Notes: a model not told the origin generated them from the sequence alone. Numbered from the stretch's first letter, positions 54,290-63,578 are shown. The stretch: 64,000 nt of DNA from Chryseobacterium sp. W4I1 (GCF_030816115.1 NZ_JAUSXQ010000001.1:3701001-3765000); one strand, 5' to 3'. Numbers and translations are program-made.

Positions 54290-55111
54290 CTACGGACAAT
54301 TTTTCTCATACTCTTTTATGATACCAATGTAAATTTCGGCCTGTCTGTTTTGTATTTTATCGCCTACGATATAGAATAATTTTTTGGTTTGCTCTCTATC
54401 TTTTTTTACTTCTTGTAAGGTCGTTTTATAAATTTCCTGATATTCTTTTTGTAGCGTTTTATCCAAATGTTTTTCCTGCATCATTTCTTTATCAAAAGAA
54501 TTTAAATACTGATCAAATGAACTACAATCTCCGGCAACTGCTCTAAAAGCTTCAACGATATTTTCAATGGATGAGCCCATTTTAGAGTTAAACTGACTTT
54601 TTTGTTTTACTGCCAAAACCGTATAAGGTTCACCACTTTTTTGGATATAAAAATTTGAGTGAGTATAATAGCACGCATTCAAGCCCATACACTCAAATAC
54701 ATTTGAGCTGTATAATTTAATTTTACCGTCATAGAGTAAGTATTCGAAAGTTTCGGCTGTATCATTTGAAAGATTTCCTCTCTTGTCTACCGTTTTTACT
54801 TTAATTTTTTCCTGAATTTGTGAAATTTCATCACCATTATAATAGATAATTTTTCTTACATCTTTAGAGCTTATTTCTTTCTTCTTCCCATCTGCCTGAG
54901 TTGTATATTGAAATGCAGATATCCTGTTGTTGACTATTATTTGTCCCACATTAATCGTTTTAGTAACTGCATCAACAGAATTTGCTTTAAATGAAGATCC
55001 ATCTTCCAATTGAAATTCAACCCTATTATTTTCATTAATACGCTTATTTTCCTGAGCTTTCATAATCAGATTCAAAATACAGAAGACAGCGAAAAGTAAT
55101 TTTTTATTCAT
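54290..55111 (-). CDS. Exported protein of unknown function
   Basis: 273 aa with a signal peptide (MNKKLLFAVFCILNLIMKAQ). The mature part begins with NRVEFQLEDGSSFKANSVDAVT, a beta-rich segment, and ends in a Lys/Glu-rich helical region (QKEYQEIYKTTLQEVKKDRE). I do not recognise a family. It lies in the convergent zone between thioredoxin and nitrilase genes. Confidence 0.55.
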   Translation of the reverse strand: MNKKLLFAVFCILNLIMKAQENKRINENNRVEFQLEDGSSFKANSVDAVTKTINVGQIIVNNRISAFQYTTQADGKKKEISSKDVRKIIYYNGDEISQIQEKIKVKTVDKRGNLSNDTAETFEYLLYDGKIKLYSSNVFECMGLNACYYTHSNFYIQKSGEPYTVLAVKQKSQFNSKMGSSIENIVEAFRAVAGDCSSFDQYLNSFDKEMMQEKHLDKTLQKEYQEIYKTTLQEVKKDREQTKKLFYIVGDKIQNRQAEIYIGIIKEYEKNCP

Positions 55112-55196
55112 ATAGTATTCTTTCTAGTTATATATTTTAAAATTAAAAATATCTCAAAACATTCAATGAAAATGAAAAATAATAAATCTTATCTTC

Positions 55197-55955
55197 CTAA
55201 CTATTTAATTTGATCTCAAAATCATCCCTATCATTTAAAAATTGAAAATGATTTCTGAAATTTTTCAATTCTTTAAGATCTAATTCTGCAGAGACAATAT
55301 TTCCGTTCTTGTGGGAAATTTCTTTTCCATCTGCAAAAAAGCAGTGAGAACTTTCCTGATAAAACAACTCATTCCCATCTGTTCCTATTCTGTTCAGACC
55401 AAAAACAAAAGACAAATTTTCTATCGCCCGGGCTTTTAAAAGATGCTCCCAGGCTCCTACCCTTTTTTCAGGCCAGTTAGCCACATAAAAAACAGCATCA
55501 TAATCATCATTATTTCTTGCAAAAACCGGAAACCGAAGGTCGTAACACACCTGAAGTAAGATCCTGAATCCCTGGTAATTAACAATAACTCTTTTATTAC
55601 CCGGTGTATACACCTTATCTTCCCCTGAAAAAGAGAACAAGTGTCTTTTATTATAGAAAACCGTTTCGGAATCAGGCTGTACAAAATACATTCTGTTATA
55701 AAAACGACCACTCTCTTCTACGGGTGCGCTTCCGCAGAAAGCCGCATTTTTTTCTTTCGAGAGCTTTTTCAGAAAATCAAGAGATTCTTCATTCCGGTCT
55801 GCAACTTCAGCTGCATCCATACAGAAGCCGGTAGAAAACATTTCCGGAAGCAGGAAAATATCTGCCTCCTGATCGTTCAGCTGATCTTCGATCAATTGAA
55901 AATTTTTGCCTTTATTTTTCCAGGCAATATCTAAATTTAGTCCTGTAATTCTCAT
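55197..55955 (-). CDS. Omega-amidase of the nitrilase superfamily (YafV-like)
   Basis: 252 aa. Catalytic triad of the nitrilase fold: Glu in LLPEMFSTGF, Lys in NKRHLFSF, Cys in LLQVCYDLRFP. CYDLRFP and the short length match YafV-type omega-amidase rather than nitrilase proper. It probably hydrolyses alpha-ketoglutaramate and alpha-ketosuccinamate, repairing a metabolite by-product (from family knowledge). Its gene is solitary. Confidence 0.9.
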   Translation of the reverse strand: MRITGLNLDIAWKNKGKNFQLIEDQLNDQEADIFLLPEMFSTGFCMDAAEVADRNEESLDFLKKLSKEKNAAFCGSAPVEESGRFYNRMYFVQPDSETVFYNKRHLFSFSGEDKVYTPGNKRVIVNYQGFRILLQVCYDLRFPVFARNNDDYDAVFYVANWPEKRVGAWEHLLKARAIENLSFVFGLNRIGTDGNELFYQESSHCFFADGKEISHKNGNIVSAELDLKELKNFRNHFQFLNDRDDFEIKLNS

Positions 55956-56006
55956 AAACCTTGTAAAAACTTCAATAAAAATACAATTTTCTGTTGATTT
56001 CGGTTC

Positions 56007-56014
56007 TATTTTTG
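56007..56014 (+). promoter_or_regulatory. Putative -7 element upstream of the outer-membrane protein gene
   Basis: TATTTTTG (TAnnTTTG) about 45 bases before the ATG at 56059. The -33 element is not evident. Confidence 0.4.
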
Positions 56015-56058
56015 CTCAGGATATTTCTTATCTAATACCTTTTAAAAAGTAAAATTTT

Positions 56059-56499
56059 ATGAAGAAATTGTTTTTTGTGTTGATGATTGCTTTTTTTGGA
56101 ACGGCAGCCAACGCACAGGCTTACACAGGAAAAGGCGACCAGAAGATCCAATTTGGACTAAGTGCCTGGGGATACGGAACAGGAGTTACAGGAACTTATG
56201 ATTATGGTCTGAACAAGCTTGTATCCGTGGGTGCAGGACTGAATGCTTACTTTGGCGATTATAAAGATAATGATAAGGACAACCGTGTTTTTGTTTTCGG
56301 AAGGGTGAATTTTCACCTTAATGAAGCGCTTGATCTGCCTTCAAAATGGGATATTTATCCCGGTGTTGATGTTGGTGTTTTGGGTAAAGATTTTGGAATT
56401 GGGGCACACATCGGAGCCCGCTACTTTTTCACAGAGAAAGTGGGTGTTTTTGCAGAAGTGGGCAATAACGGCAGTATCGGTGTTTCTTTTAATCTGTAA
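56059..56499 (+). CDS. Small outer-membrane beta-barrel protein
   Basis: 146 aa with a signal peptide (MKKLFFVLMIAFFGTAANAQA). The mature part has alternating beta strands with Gly/Tyr (FGLSAWGYGTGVTGTYDYGL, DFGIGAHIGARYFFTEKVGVF) and ends in a terminal aromatic-hydrophobic strand (VSFNL), the OmpA/OmpW-like or DUF6646-like fold. About eight strands are predicted. Function not known. A terminator lies after it. Confidence 0.75.
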   Translation: MKKLFFVLMIAFFGTAANAQAYTGKGDQKIQFGLSAWGYGTGVTGTYDYGLNKLVSVGAGLNAYFGDYKDNDKDNRVFVFGRVNFHLNEALDLPSKWDIYPGVDVGVLGKDFGIGAHIGARYFFTEKVGVFAEVGNNGSIGVSFNL

Positions 56500-56517
56500 A
56501 ACCAGCTTAATATATGA

Positions 56518-56548
56518 CAAAGCTTCTCATTTCGAGGGGCTTTTTTAT
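56518..56548 (+). terminator. Terminator after the beta-barrel gene
   Basis: Stem AAAGC-TTCTC / GAGGG-GCTTT (one G-U or mismatch) followed by T run on the plus strand. Confidence 0.65.
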
Positions 56549-56578
56549 TTGGCATAGTTTTGATAATTGTTACCTTTG
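56548..56578 (+). promoter_or_regulatory. Canonical promoter of rseP
   Basis: TTTG (56548-56551), 19-base spacer, TACCTTTG (56571-56578), matching the consensus. It starts immediately after the upstream terminator, giving a leader of about 15 bases. Confidence 0.8.
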
Positions 56579-56601
56579 CAAATTAAATCTAAAAATTATT
56601 A

Positions 56602-58083
56602 ATGGAATTAGCAATCAAGATTTTCCAGTTCATACTAAGTATTTCTATTCTAGTGGTTCTTCATGAGCTTGGACACTTTTTACCGGCAAAATGGTTTAAG
56701 ACCAGAGCTGAAAAATTCTTCCTCTTCTTTGATCCATGGTTTTCCATCTTTTCAATGAAGAAAATCAACGGAAAATGGCAGTATAAATTTCTTTCCAAAA
56801 ACCTTCCGGACACAGAAACTATCGTGGTAGACGGAAAGGAGAAAGAAGTTCCTATCGATATATCAAAACTTTCAGACAGCGACTGGAGAAAGCATCCTGA
56901 GCAAACTAAATACGGAATCGGATGGCTTCCTTTCGGAGGTTATGTGAAAATTGCCGGAATGATTGACGAGAGCATGGATACCGAGCAGATGAAAAAACCT
57001 GCAGAGCCATGGGAATTCAGATCAAAGCCAGCTTGGCAGAGATTGATTATCATGCTTGGAGGAGTTACAGTAAACTTTTTCTTAGCCTGGATTATTTTCG
57101 GATCTCTTTCTTATTTCAACGGTGAAACCTCTTTTGATACTTCAAAAGTAGAAACACCGATGCATTATACCAATATTGCAAAAGCAATGGGCTTTGAGGA
57201 CGGTGATAAAATCTTAAAAGTAGACGGAAAAGTTCAGAATAATCTGGATAAACTGTCTTTGGATATTTTATTAAGCGACCAGGTAACGGTTTTAAGAAAA
57301 GGAAAAGACGTTACTTTCAATACTAATGATGACGGAAAAGCACTAGCCTTCAAAGATGAGAACCCTAAAGCTTTCCTTACACCGAGATATGCACCTGTAA
57401 TTGACACTATCGTAAATCCTAAAACAGCTGAGGCAGGCTTAAAAATAGGCGACCAGGTAGCTTCTGTAAACGGTCAGAAAATCAATTATTATGATGAACT
57501 GCAAAGTATTGTTGTAAAAAATGCAGGAAAGGTTATTAATATGGAAGTAGTAAGAGCTGGCACAGTACAGCCTTTAAGTATTGAAGTTTCCAAGGAAGGT
57601 ACATTAGGAATTGCTTCTTATAAGCAGCTTCAAAAATTCGCCAATACACAGCATTTCACTTTTGTAGAATCTATCGGAAGAGGATTTACAAGAAGTATTG
57701 AAAGTCTGACGTATCAGGTAAAGCAGTTTAAACTGGTATTTAACAAGAAAGTTCAGGGGTATAAGAAAGTAGGTGGTCCTTTGGCGATCATCAAGAATAT
57801 GCCAGTAGAAAAGTCGAAAGACGGAGCAGTATCTATCAACTGGAGTTTATTCTGGAGTTTTACAGCTATGTTCTCGGTATGGTTGGCATTCCTGAACCTT
57901 ATTCCTATTCCGGGTCTTGATGGCGGACATGTGATATTTACCTTATGGGAAGTGATTACGGGGAAACCTGTTCCTCAGAAAGTATTGGAAAATGCACAGA
58001 TGATTGGGGTTATCTTCCTGTTAGGATTGATGTTACTGATCTTCGGAAGCGACATCTTTAAAGCGCTCACCGGCAGCTTGTAA
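56602..58083 (+). CDS. rseP: Site-2 intramembrane metalloprotease RseP
   Basis: 493 aa, about four hydrophobic segments. Zinc motif HELGH (VVLHELGHFLPAKWF) in the first segment and LDGGH in the third, the M50B arrangement. Two periplasmic PDZ-like domains lie between (AGLKIGDQVASVNGQKIN marks the second). It cleaves anti-sigma factors or lipoprotein signal-type substrates after a site-1 cut. No anti-sigma gene is adjacent. It has its own canonical promoter. Confidence 0.95.
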   Translation: MELAIKIFQFILSISILVVLHELGHFLPAKWFKTRAEKFFLFFDPWFSIFSMKKINGKWQYKFLSKNLPDTETIVVDGKEKEVPIDISKLSDSDWRKHPEQTKYGIGWLPFGGYVKIAGMIDESMDTEQMKKPAEPWEFRSKPAWQRLIIMLGGVTVNFFLAWIIFGSLSYFNGETSFDTSKVETPMHYTNIAKAMGFEDGDKILKVDGKVQNNLDKLSLDILLSDQVTVLRKGKDVTFNTNDDGKALAFKDENPKAFLTPRYAPVIDTIVNPKTAEAGLKIGDQVASVNGQKINYYDELQSIVVKNAGKVINMEVVRAGTVQPLSIEVSKEGTLGIASYKQLQKFANTQHFTFVESIGRGFTRSIESLTYQVKQFKLVFNKKVQGYKKVGGPLAIIKNMPVEKSKDGAVSINWSLFWSFTAMFSVWLAFLNLIPIPGLDGGHVIFTLWEVITGKPVPQKVLENAQMIGVIFLLGLMLLIFGSDIFKALTGSL

Positions 58084-58109
58084 TTTTTTTGAATTTTTTC
58101 TAAAAAATA

Positions 58110-58141
58110 TTTGTAAGGTATAAATATTCGTCCTATATTTG
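58110..58141 (+). promoter_or_regulatory. Canonical promoter of tRNA-Asn copy 1
   Basis: TTTG (58110-58113), 20-base spacer, TATATTTG (58134-58141). The same promoter precedes copy 2. Confidence 0.85.
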
Positions 58142-58163
58142 CACCACTTAAAACAAAGGACAT

Positions 58164-58237
58164 TCCTCCTTAGCTCAGTTGGTTAGAGCATCTGACTGTT
58201 AATCAGAGGGTCGCTGGTTCGAGCCCAGCAGGAGGAG
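58164..58237 (+). tRNA. tRNA-Asn (anticodon GTT), copy 1
   Basis: 74-base cloverleaf: acceptor TCCTCCT / AGGAGGA with discriminator G, D arm GCTC...GAGC, anticodon stem TCTGA / TCAGA with loop CTGTTAA (anticodon GTT), T arm GCTGG-TTCGAGC-CCAGC. The 3' CCA is not fully encoded (GCA follows). Identical to copy 2. Confidence 0.97.
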
Positions 58238-58244
58238 CAAAAAA

Positions 58245-58266
58245 AGACTTACAGCAATGTAGGTCT
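58245..58266 (+). terminator. Terminator of tRNA-Asn copy 1
   Basis: Stem AAGACTTAC / GTAGGTCTT (one G-U) followed by a T run on the plus strand. Confidence 0.85.
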
Positions 58267-58271
58267 TTTTT

Positions 58272-58609
58272 ATTTTTAAGATTTAGCAGAGATGAAAACA
58301 GACTCTATCATCGTACAAAAAAAACAGCGCCATATCTGAATCAGCTATTAATTTGTCCATAGTGGTCTACCTACTTTAAAAGTATCTTATTATCATTTTT
58401 CTCCTGTAACTTGTTTTGAATTTTCTGCCAGAAAAAATCAGAAAGCAGGCATTTAAACTCTGTAATAATTTTACCTGTCAATTTTTTTACAATCCAAGGA
58501 ACCGTATAGGACATTTATCTAAGAATTATTGGAGTTAAGTAAAAAGCAACTGAAATATTTCTTACTGAAATTCAACATTTTTGCTTAAAAAACACCGTTA
58601 ATTGGAGAT
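58272..58609 (+). other. Spacer between the two tRNA-Asn units
   Basis: 338 bases with no gene, repeat or RNA recognised. AT-rich with short ORF fragments only. Confidence 0.4.
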
Positions 58610-58613
58610 AAAA

Positions 58614-58645
58614 TTTGCCTGATATAAATATTCCTTTTATATTTG
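58614..58645 (+). promoter_or_regulatory. Canonical promoter of tRNA-Asn copy 2
   Basis: TTTG (58614-58617), 20-base spacer, TATATTTG (58638-58645). Spacer bases are similar to copy 1. Confidence 0.85.
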
Positions 58646-58668
58646 CAGCACCTTAAACAGAGGAAAAT

Positions 58669-58742
58669 TCCTCCTTAGCTCAGTTGGTTAGAGCATCTGA
58701 CTGTTAATCAGAGGGTCGCTGGTTCGAGCCCAGCAGGAGGAG
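58669..58742 (+). tRNA. tRNA-Asn (anticodon GTT), copy 2
   Basis: Sequence identical to copy 1 over all 74 bases, with a similar promoter and terminator on either side. Confidence 0.97.
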
Positions 58743-58746
58743 CAAA

Positions 58747-58770
58747 AAGACTTACAGAAATGTAGGTCTT
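58747..58770 (+). terminator. Terminator of tRNA-Asn copy 2
   Basis: Stem AAGACTTAC / GTAGGTCTT with loop AGAAAT followed by a T run on the plus strand; nearly the same as copy 1. Confidence 0.85.
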
Positions 58771-58925
58771 TTTTTATTTTACAGCTTTGACATAAGATCA
58801 AACATCCATACTCTTCTAACTACTTCCCCTATTCTTCATATTTATTAATGAATGTAACAAAATAAAAGTTATAGATATCTTTAAATAAGATTACTTTAAA
58901 TACAAACATTCACAATCAATAAAAA

Positions 58926-60356
58926 ATGAAACAATCCACTTTAATATTATTATTCCTTCATCTTTCTCTTTGGAGTCAATGCCAGGATTCCTCGACATTT
59001 AAATCAATTGATAATTACCTCAGAGAAACCATTAAAATAAATGAAATCCCGGGACTGGCAGTTGGTATCATAAAAAATAATAAAGTTATTTTTCAGCAGT
59101 ATTATGGAACAGAAACCTTGGAAAGCAATAGAAAAGTTAATCCAAACTCAATTTTCAGGGTTTACTCTACTTCAAAACTAATTTCTACGGTTGGTGTTTT
59201 CCAGCTTGTTGAAAAAGGGAAAATTTCAATAGAAGATAAAATATCAAAATACCTGGCCAATCTTCTTAACACCTGGCAGGATGTTAAAATAAAGAATCTC
59301 CTCACCCATTCTTCCGGTATTCCTGATATGATTCGCTTTACTGATATTTCAGTTGACGCTACCGATGCAGAAGTAATCGCCAGACTTACAAGAGAGAAGA
59401 TGGAATTTGAAACAGGCGACCAGTTCAGATACAATCAAACCAATTACTGGCTTCTCACAAGAATTATTGAAAAAGTAAGCGGACAAACTTTTGAAGATTT
59501 TATATTGAAAAACCAATTTCCGGAATCAGAAAACAGCATCTTATTTTCATCTAATTCTCTTGAAATGCTCCCAAACCGGGTTGTAAAATATAATTACAAT
59601 GCTGATACAGGAAAATATGAAAAATCCACTAATATTGATGGAATAAGAGCTCATTCCGCAAATGGATTAGCCATCAGCCTTCCGGCCTTTTTACAGTGGA
59701 GCATTCAACTAAATAAAGGTGATCTACTGAAAGACGGAACGAAGAAAATGATGTGGAAACCATTTGATTTCTTTAACAAAAGGGACGTTTTCGGATATGG
59801 TTGGGAGATTACTAAAATTAATACAATACCATCATACGGCTTTTCGGGCGGAAATGTAAGTGCATACAGAATCTTCCCGGAAAACGATCTATCCATTATT
59901 GTCATGTCGAATGGTTACAAATTTTTCCCTGTCCAGTATCAGATCATTAATCATATCGCGGGACTGGTCGATAAAAATTTAATAGATCCTTACTTATCAG
60001 CAGAAGAATCAATCATTTCTAATTTCATGACAAAAGACTATCCATCTGCACAAAAAGCCTATTACAACAATAAAGCAAAAAATCCAAAATGGAATTTTGA
60101 AAACACATTGAATTCAGTCGGATATACTTTGCTTAGAAAAGGTATGATCAACGAATCTATTAAAGTATTTGAATTAAACACCAGAGAAAATCCCCAATCA
60201 GGAAATGCATTTGACAGCTTGGGTGAAAGTTATTTTGTCGCTAAAAACTATACTGTAGCACTGGAAAAGTACAAAAAAGCTTTTGAACTTGATTCGCAAA
60301 ATAATAATGCAAAGGACATGATTATGAAAATAGAAAAAGCAATGAACAATAACTAA
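58926..60356 (+). CDS. Exported beta-lactamase-fold serine hydrolase with C-terminal TPR
   Basis: 476 aa with a signal peptide (MKQSTLILLFLHLSLWSQ). Class C beta-lactamase/esterase fold: nucleophile in YSTSKLIS (SxxK), then RYNQTNYWLLTRIIEKVSG (YxN region) and GFSGGNVSAY in place of the KTG/HxG box. The last ~100 residues are TPR-like (INESIKVFELNTRENPQSGNAFDSLGESYFVAKNY). These enzymes are often peptidases or esterases acting on peptidoglycan peptides, so resistance activity is not implied. It borders oriC. Confidence 0.88.
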   Translation: MKQSTLILLFLHLSLWSQCQDSSTFKSIDNYLRETIKINEIPGLAVGIIKNNKVIFQQYYGTETLESNRKVNPNSIFRVYSTSKLISTVGVFQLVEKGKISIEDKISKYLANLLNTWQDVKIKNLLTHSSGIPDMIRFTDISVDATDAEVIARLTREKMEFETGDQFRYNQTNYWLLTRIIEKVSGQTFEDFILKNQFPESENSILFSSNSLEMLPNRVVKYNYNADTGKYEKSTNIDGIRAHSANGLAISLPAFLQWSIQLNKGDLLKDGTKKMMWKPFDFFNKRDVFGYGWEITKINTIPSYGFSGGNVSAYRIFPENDLSIIVMSNGYKFFPVQYQIINHIAGLVDKNLIDPYLSAEESIISNFMTKDYPSAQKAYYNNKAKNPKWNFENTLNSVGYTLLRKGMINESIKVFELNTRENPQSGNAFDSLGESYFVAKNYTVALEKYKKAFELDSQNNNAKDMIMKIEKAMNNN

Positions 60357-60429
60357 TGGATATTCTATAAGCGCTAATTGAAATAAAAGACTCAAATGAT
60401 TTGGGTCTTTCTTATTTATAGCCTGGTGA

Positions 60430-60900
60430 TTTTTAGTTTATAATATCCACACACGATAAAATCCAATTACTTTATCAACAATCATTTCAAAACTTTAAAA
60501 TCAACCGTAAGTAAAGCTTGTTCATAATTATACTATCAATTTGTGGAAAAAATACATAAGAGATGCTAAATCTTCTGATAATCTTAAGACTACCAATGTT
60601 AATAACCTGTGGAAAAAATATGAACAAGCTGTTAGTCCAAAATGGAAAATTTGTACAAAGGACATGGATAACCTGTGTATAACTTATCAATATGTTGTTA
60701 AAAACATGTCAAGAACCAATAAACCGATGTGAATTAATTATGGGAAAAGTTGTGGATAACGAAATTTTCGGCTTAGTTGTTAAGCTCATTCTATATTATC
60801 ATTCTAAGAATCAAACGATATTATTTCATTATAAATTCATTGTTATTGGTTGATTAATTCACATAATCTTTTACTGTTATTTTCGTTACATTTGTAGTTT
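60430..60900. other. Probable chromosomal replication origin (oriC) with DnaA boxes
   Basis: The 633-base gene-free stretch contains a perfect DnaA box TTATCCACA (minus strand, 60751-60759). One-mismatch boxes lie at 60443-60451 (ATATCCACA), 60472-60480 (TTATCAACA), 60542-60550 and 60608-60616 (TTTTCCACA, minus) and 60674-60682 (TTATACACA, minus). Weaker ones lie nearby. A very AT-rich flank (about 60780-60890) could be the unwinding element. Gene polarity switches here: minus on the left half, plus on the right. dnaA itself is not in this window. Confidence 0.8.
60887..60894 (+). promoter_or_regulatory. Putative -7 element of the DUF5686 gene promoter
   Basis: TACATTTG (TAnnTTTG) about 95 bases before the ATG at 60990. 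A small hairpin AGCAC / GTGCT follows in the leader. Confidence 0.4.
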
Positions 60901-60989
60901 TATGATTTTCAATTAAAAACGTTAAAAAAATTGATCTTTTTTAAATAAACAGCACGCTTTTTGTTTGTGCTAATTGCCTGAAGAACCAA

Positions 60990-63518
60990 ATGATGTTAAA
61001 TAACAACTCTAAATATTACAACCTTTTTTTCATGCTCTTTTTTTCATGCCTAACGTATGCTCAAAACACAGCGAGCGGCAGAATTGCAGATGCAAAAACT
61101 AACAAAGAAATCACAGGTGTAGATATCTTTATTAATGATAATACGGAAGCTATCCTTAAAACCTCTGCAGGAAGTTTCAGTGTTCAGTCTGACAGTATTA
61201 TTCATAAACTAAAATTTTCAAAAAAAAATTATCTGCCCCAATCTGTTGATATTACTGCAGAAAATGCAGGCAATATTTTTGTAAAACTTTCCCAGGAAAA
61301 AGAGAATACAATTGCAGAAATTGTAATCCACAACGAAAAACCCAAGTATAAGAACAAGAAGGAAAATCCTGCTTACGCTATTATGCAGGAAGTCTGGAAA
61401 AGAAAAAGGAACAACGGTCTGGATAAATTTGACACGTACACCTATAAAGAATACGAAAAGATCCAGTTTGACGCCAACAACCTGGACAGTGCTTTTATGA
61501 GCAAAAAAATCTTTAATAAACTGGATTTTATCTTTGATTATGCAGATTCAACAGCCAGTGGAAAAATAGGTCTTCCTATCTTCCTTAATGAGTCCATCTA
61601 TGAGAATTTTGGCGAAAATAAACCCGGAAAGAAAACAAAAAGGCTACTGGTTGCTCAGAAAACATCAGGATTTCAAGATAACCAGGTAATCACTATTACT
61701 GCAAAAAATCTTTACAGGGATATTAATATCTATGACAATACACTAAACTATTTTGATATCGGATTTCCGAGTCCTGTTGGCTCAAATGGATTCAGTACTT
61801 ATGATTATAATTTAACAGATACTATTTCAATTCATGGAGAGAATGCTTATAAAATAAGATACCAGCCTAAAAGAAAAGATGTTTTAGCCTTTCAGGGATA
61901 TCTTTATATAGATACAGACAACTATGCTGTTTTAGGTGCTACTTTAAAATCTACAAATAAAATCAATGTCAACTTTATCAACAGTATTTCCACAGAGCTG
62001 GAATATGATAACCCAGACGAAAATACATTTCTTCCCAAAAAGTTTATCACAGAAATAGAACTTACCCCTTTTGCCAAAAAGAGAACATCTAAAAGCATTA
62101 TTGCAAAACGAACCGTGGACTATTCTCAATATGAGTTTAACAAACCTATTGAGGACAAGGTTTTTACACGAAAAGAGGAAGAATATGATGATAAGTTTGT
62201 GGATAAAGATGATGCTTACTGGCTAAAAGCAAGACCAGACTCATTATCGAAATCTGAGCAGGGAGTTTACGAAATGCTGGACAAGCTGCAACAGACACCA
62301 AAATTCAACCGTATTGTTAAGATCTATGAAACACTAGCATCAGGATATTATAACGCCTTTAAAGGAATCGACATTGGCCCCATCTTTTCAATTTACGGTA
62401 AAAATGAGGTGGAAGGCGACAGGATAAGATTGGGAGCCAGAACTTATTTTGGACAGAATGATCCATGGAGAGTTCAGTTCTACACTGCATATGGATTCAA
62501 AGATCAGCAGATTAAGTACGGAGCAGAGGGCCGATATATGTTCAATAGAGTCAACAGGTTTATGATTGGAGCCGGAACAAAACGGGACATCGAACAACTG
62601 GGAGTACAGCTTACCACTGACGATGGAATCATGGCCCGTACATTTGCATCATCCACCCTTTTTGCCAGGGGAGAAAATGCTTCCCTGAGCTCTATAAACA
62701 AAACTAACATTTTTGCCTCTATTGAGCCATGGAAGAACTTCCAGGTAAGAGTAGACGGAACTTTACAGAGTATTAAATCCGCCAATCCCGAAAAATTCAG
62801 TCTGATGTATCACCGAAACGGAGATCTGAGAAAAACCCTTAACGATTCTCACGTCACCCTTAGCTTAATCGCAAGGCCAGGAGCCAAATTTTCTCAAACC
62901 GGGGTAGACCGTTACGAACACGGAACATTAGCACCAACCATTATACTGAAATATACACGAGGTATTGAAGGACTTTTCAATGGCGACTTCAATTATAACA
63001 GGCTTCAGTTTATGTTCTATAAGCCAATACTTATTGGAAGCTGGGGTAAAACGCTTCTAAGCTTTGAAGCTGGGAAGACTTTCGATACCGTTCCATTGGG
63101 TCTTCAGAATGTAATCCCTGGAAACCAATCTTACAGCCTGGCACAGAATACATTTTCGCAGCTTAATTATTATGAATTTGTTGCTGATACATATTCTACA
63201 CTTCATTTAGAGCATCATTTTAATGGAAAAATACTTTCGTTTATTCCTTTAGTCAAAAAGCTGAAACTTAGAGAAATAGCATTTATCAGAACCGCTTATG
63301 GGACTTTAAGTGATGCTTCCAAAGCGATCAATGTGGATGGGTTTAAATACTCTGCTCCAAGCGAACAGATTTATTTTGAATACGGATTCGGAATTGAAAA
63401 TATTGGAATTGGAAACCTAAGAATCTTTAGGGTAGATTTCAACTGGAGAGGAAATTATCTGGACAGACCGGACATTTCAACCTTCGGAGTGAAAGCAGGA
63501 TTCCAGGTAGGATTCTAA
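60990..63518 (+). CDS. DUF5686 outer-membrane protein with carboxypeptidase-regulatory-like domain
   Basis: 842 aa. Signal peptide in MMLNNNSKYYNLFFMLFFSC... ending at TYAQ. A carboxypeptidase-regulatory-like (Ig-type) domain at about 28-110 (ASGRIADAKTNKEITGVDIFI...GSFSVQSDS). The rest is DUF5686, a beta-barrel-like family of Bacteroidetes (TARLYR-type strands such as GARTYFGQNDPWRVQFYT) ending with a barrel-like C-terminus GVKAGFQVGF. Role unknown; possibly surface polysaccharide or lipid handling. It is next to oriC on the plus side. Confidence 0.88.
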   Translation: MMLNNNSKYYNLFFMLFFSCLTYAQNTASGRIADAKTNKEITGVDIFINDNTEAILKTSAGSFSVQSDSIIHKLKFSKKNYLPQSVDITAENAGNIFVKLSQEKENTIAEIVIHNEKPKYKNKKENPAYAIMQEVWKRKRNNGLDKFDTYTYKEYEKIQFDANNLDSAFMSKKIFNKLDFIFDYADSTASGKIGLPIFLNESIYENFGENKPGKKTKRLLVAQKTSGFQDNQVITITAKNLYRDINIYDNTLNYFDIGFPSPVGSNGFSTYDYNLTDTISIHGENAYKIRYQPKRKDVLAFQGYLYIDTDNYAVLGATLKSTNKINVNFINSISTELEYDNPDENTFLPKKFITEIELTPFAKKRTSKSIIAKRTVDYSQYEFNKPIEDKVFTRKEEEYDDKFVDKDDAYWLKARPDSLSKSEQGVYEMLDKLQQTPKFNRIVKIYETLASGYYNAFKGIDIGPIFSIYGKNEVEGDRIRLGARTYFGQNDPWRVQFYTAYGFKDQQIKYGAEGRYMFNRVNRFMIGAGTKRDIEQLGVQLTTDDGIMARTFASSTLFARGENASLSSINKTNIFASIEPWKNFQVRVDGTLQSIKSANPEKFSLMYHRNGDLRKTLNDSHVTLSLIARPGAKFSQTGVDRYEHGTLAPTIILKYTRGIEGLFNGDFNYNRLQFMFYKPILIGSWGKTLLSFEAGKTFDTVPLGLQNVIPGNQSYSLAQNTFSQLNYYEFVADTYSTLHLEHHFNGKILSFIPLVKKLKLREIAFIRTAYGTLSDASKAINVDGFKYSAPSEQIYFEYGFGIENIGIGNLRIFRVDFNWRGNYLDRPDISTFGVKAGFQVGF

Positions 63519-63535
63519 TCAGAAAAATGGTAATA

Positions 63536-63578
63536 TAATACTAACGGGCGGCATCTTCGATGCCGCCCGTTAGTATTA
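63536..63578 (+). other. Perfect 20-bp GC-rich hairpin
   Basis: Arms TAATACTAACGGGCGGCATC and GATGCCGCCCGTTAGTATTA with a TTC loop; 20 of 20 base pairs. It lies 18 bases after the DUF5686 stop. No T run follows, so it is either an unusual terminator or an mRNA 3'-end stabiliser, or a repeat of genome-wide type. Confidence 0.75.

Noticed and set aside
60541..60732. A 63-codon plus-strand ORF inside the proposed oriC
   Set aside because: It reads through several DnaA boxes, has no family-like composition, and its codons are explained by the AT-rich origin sequence.
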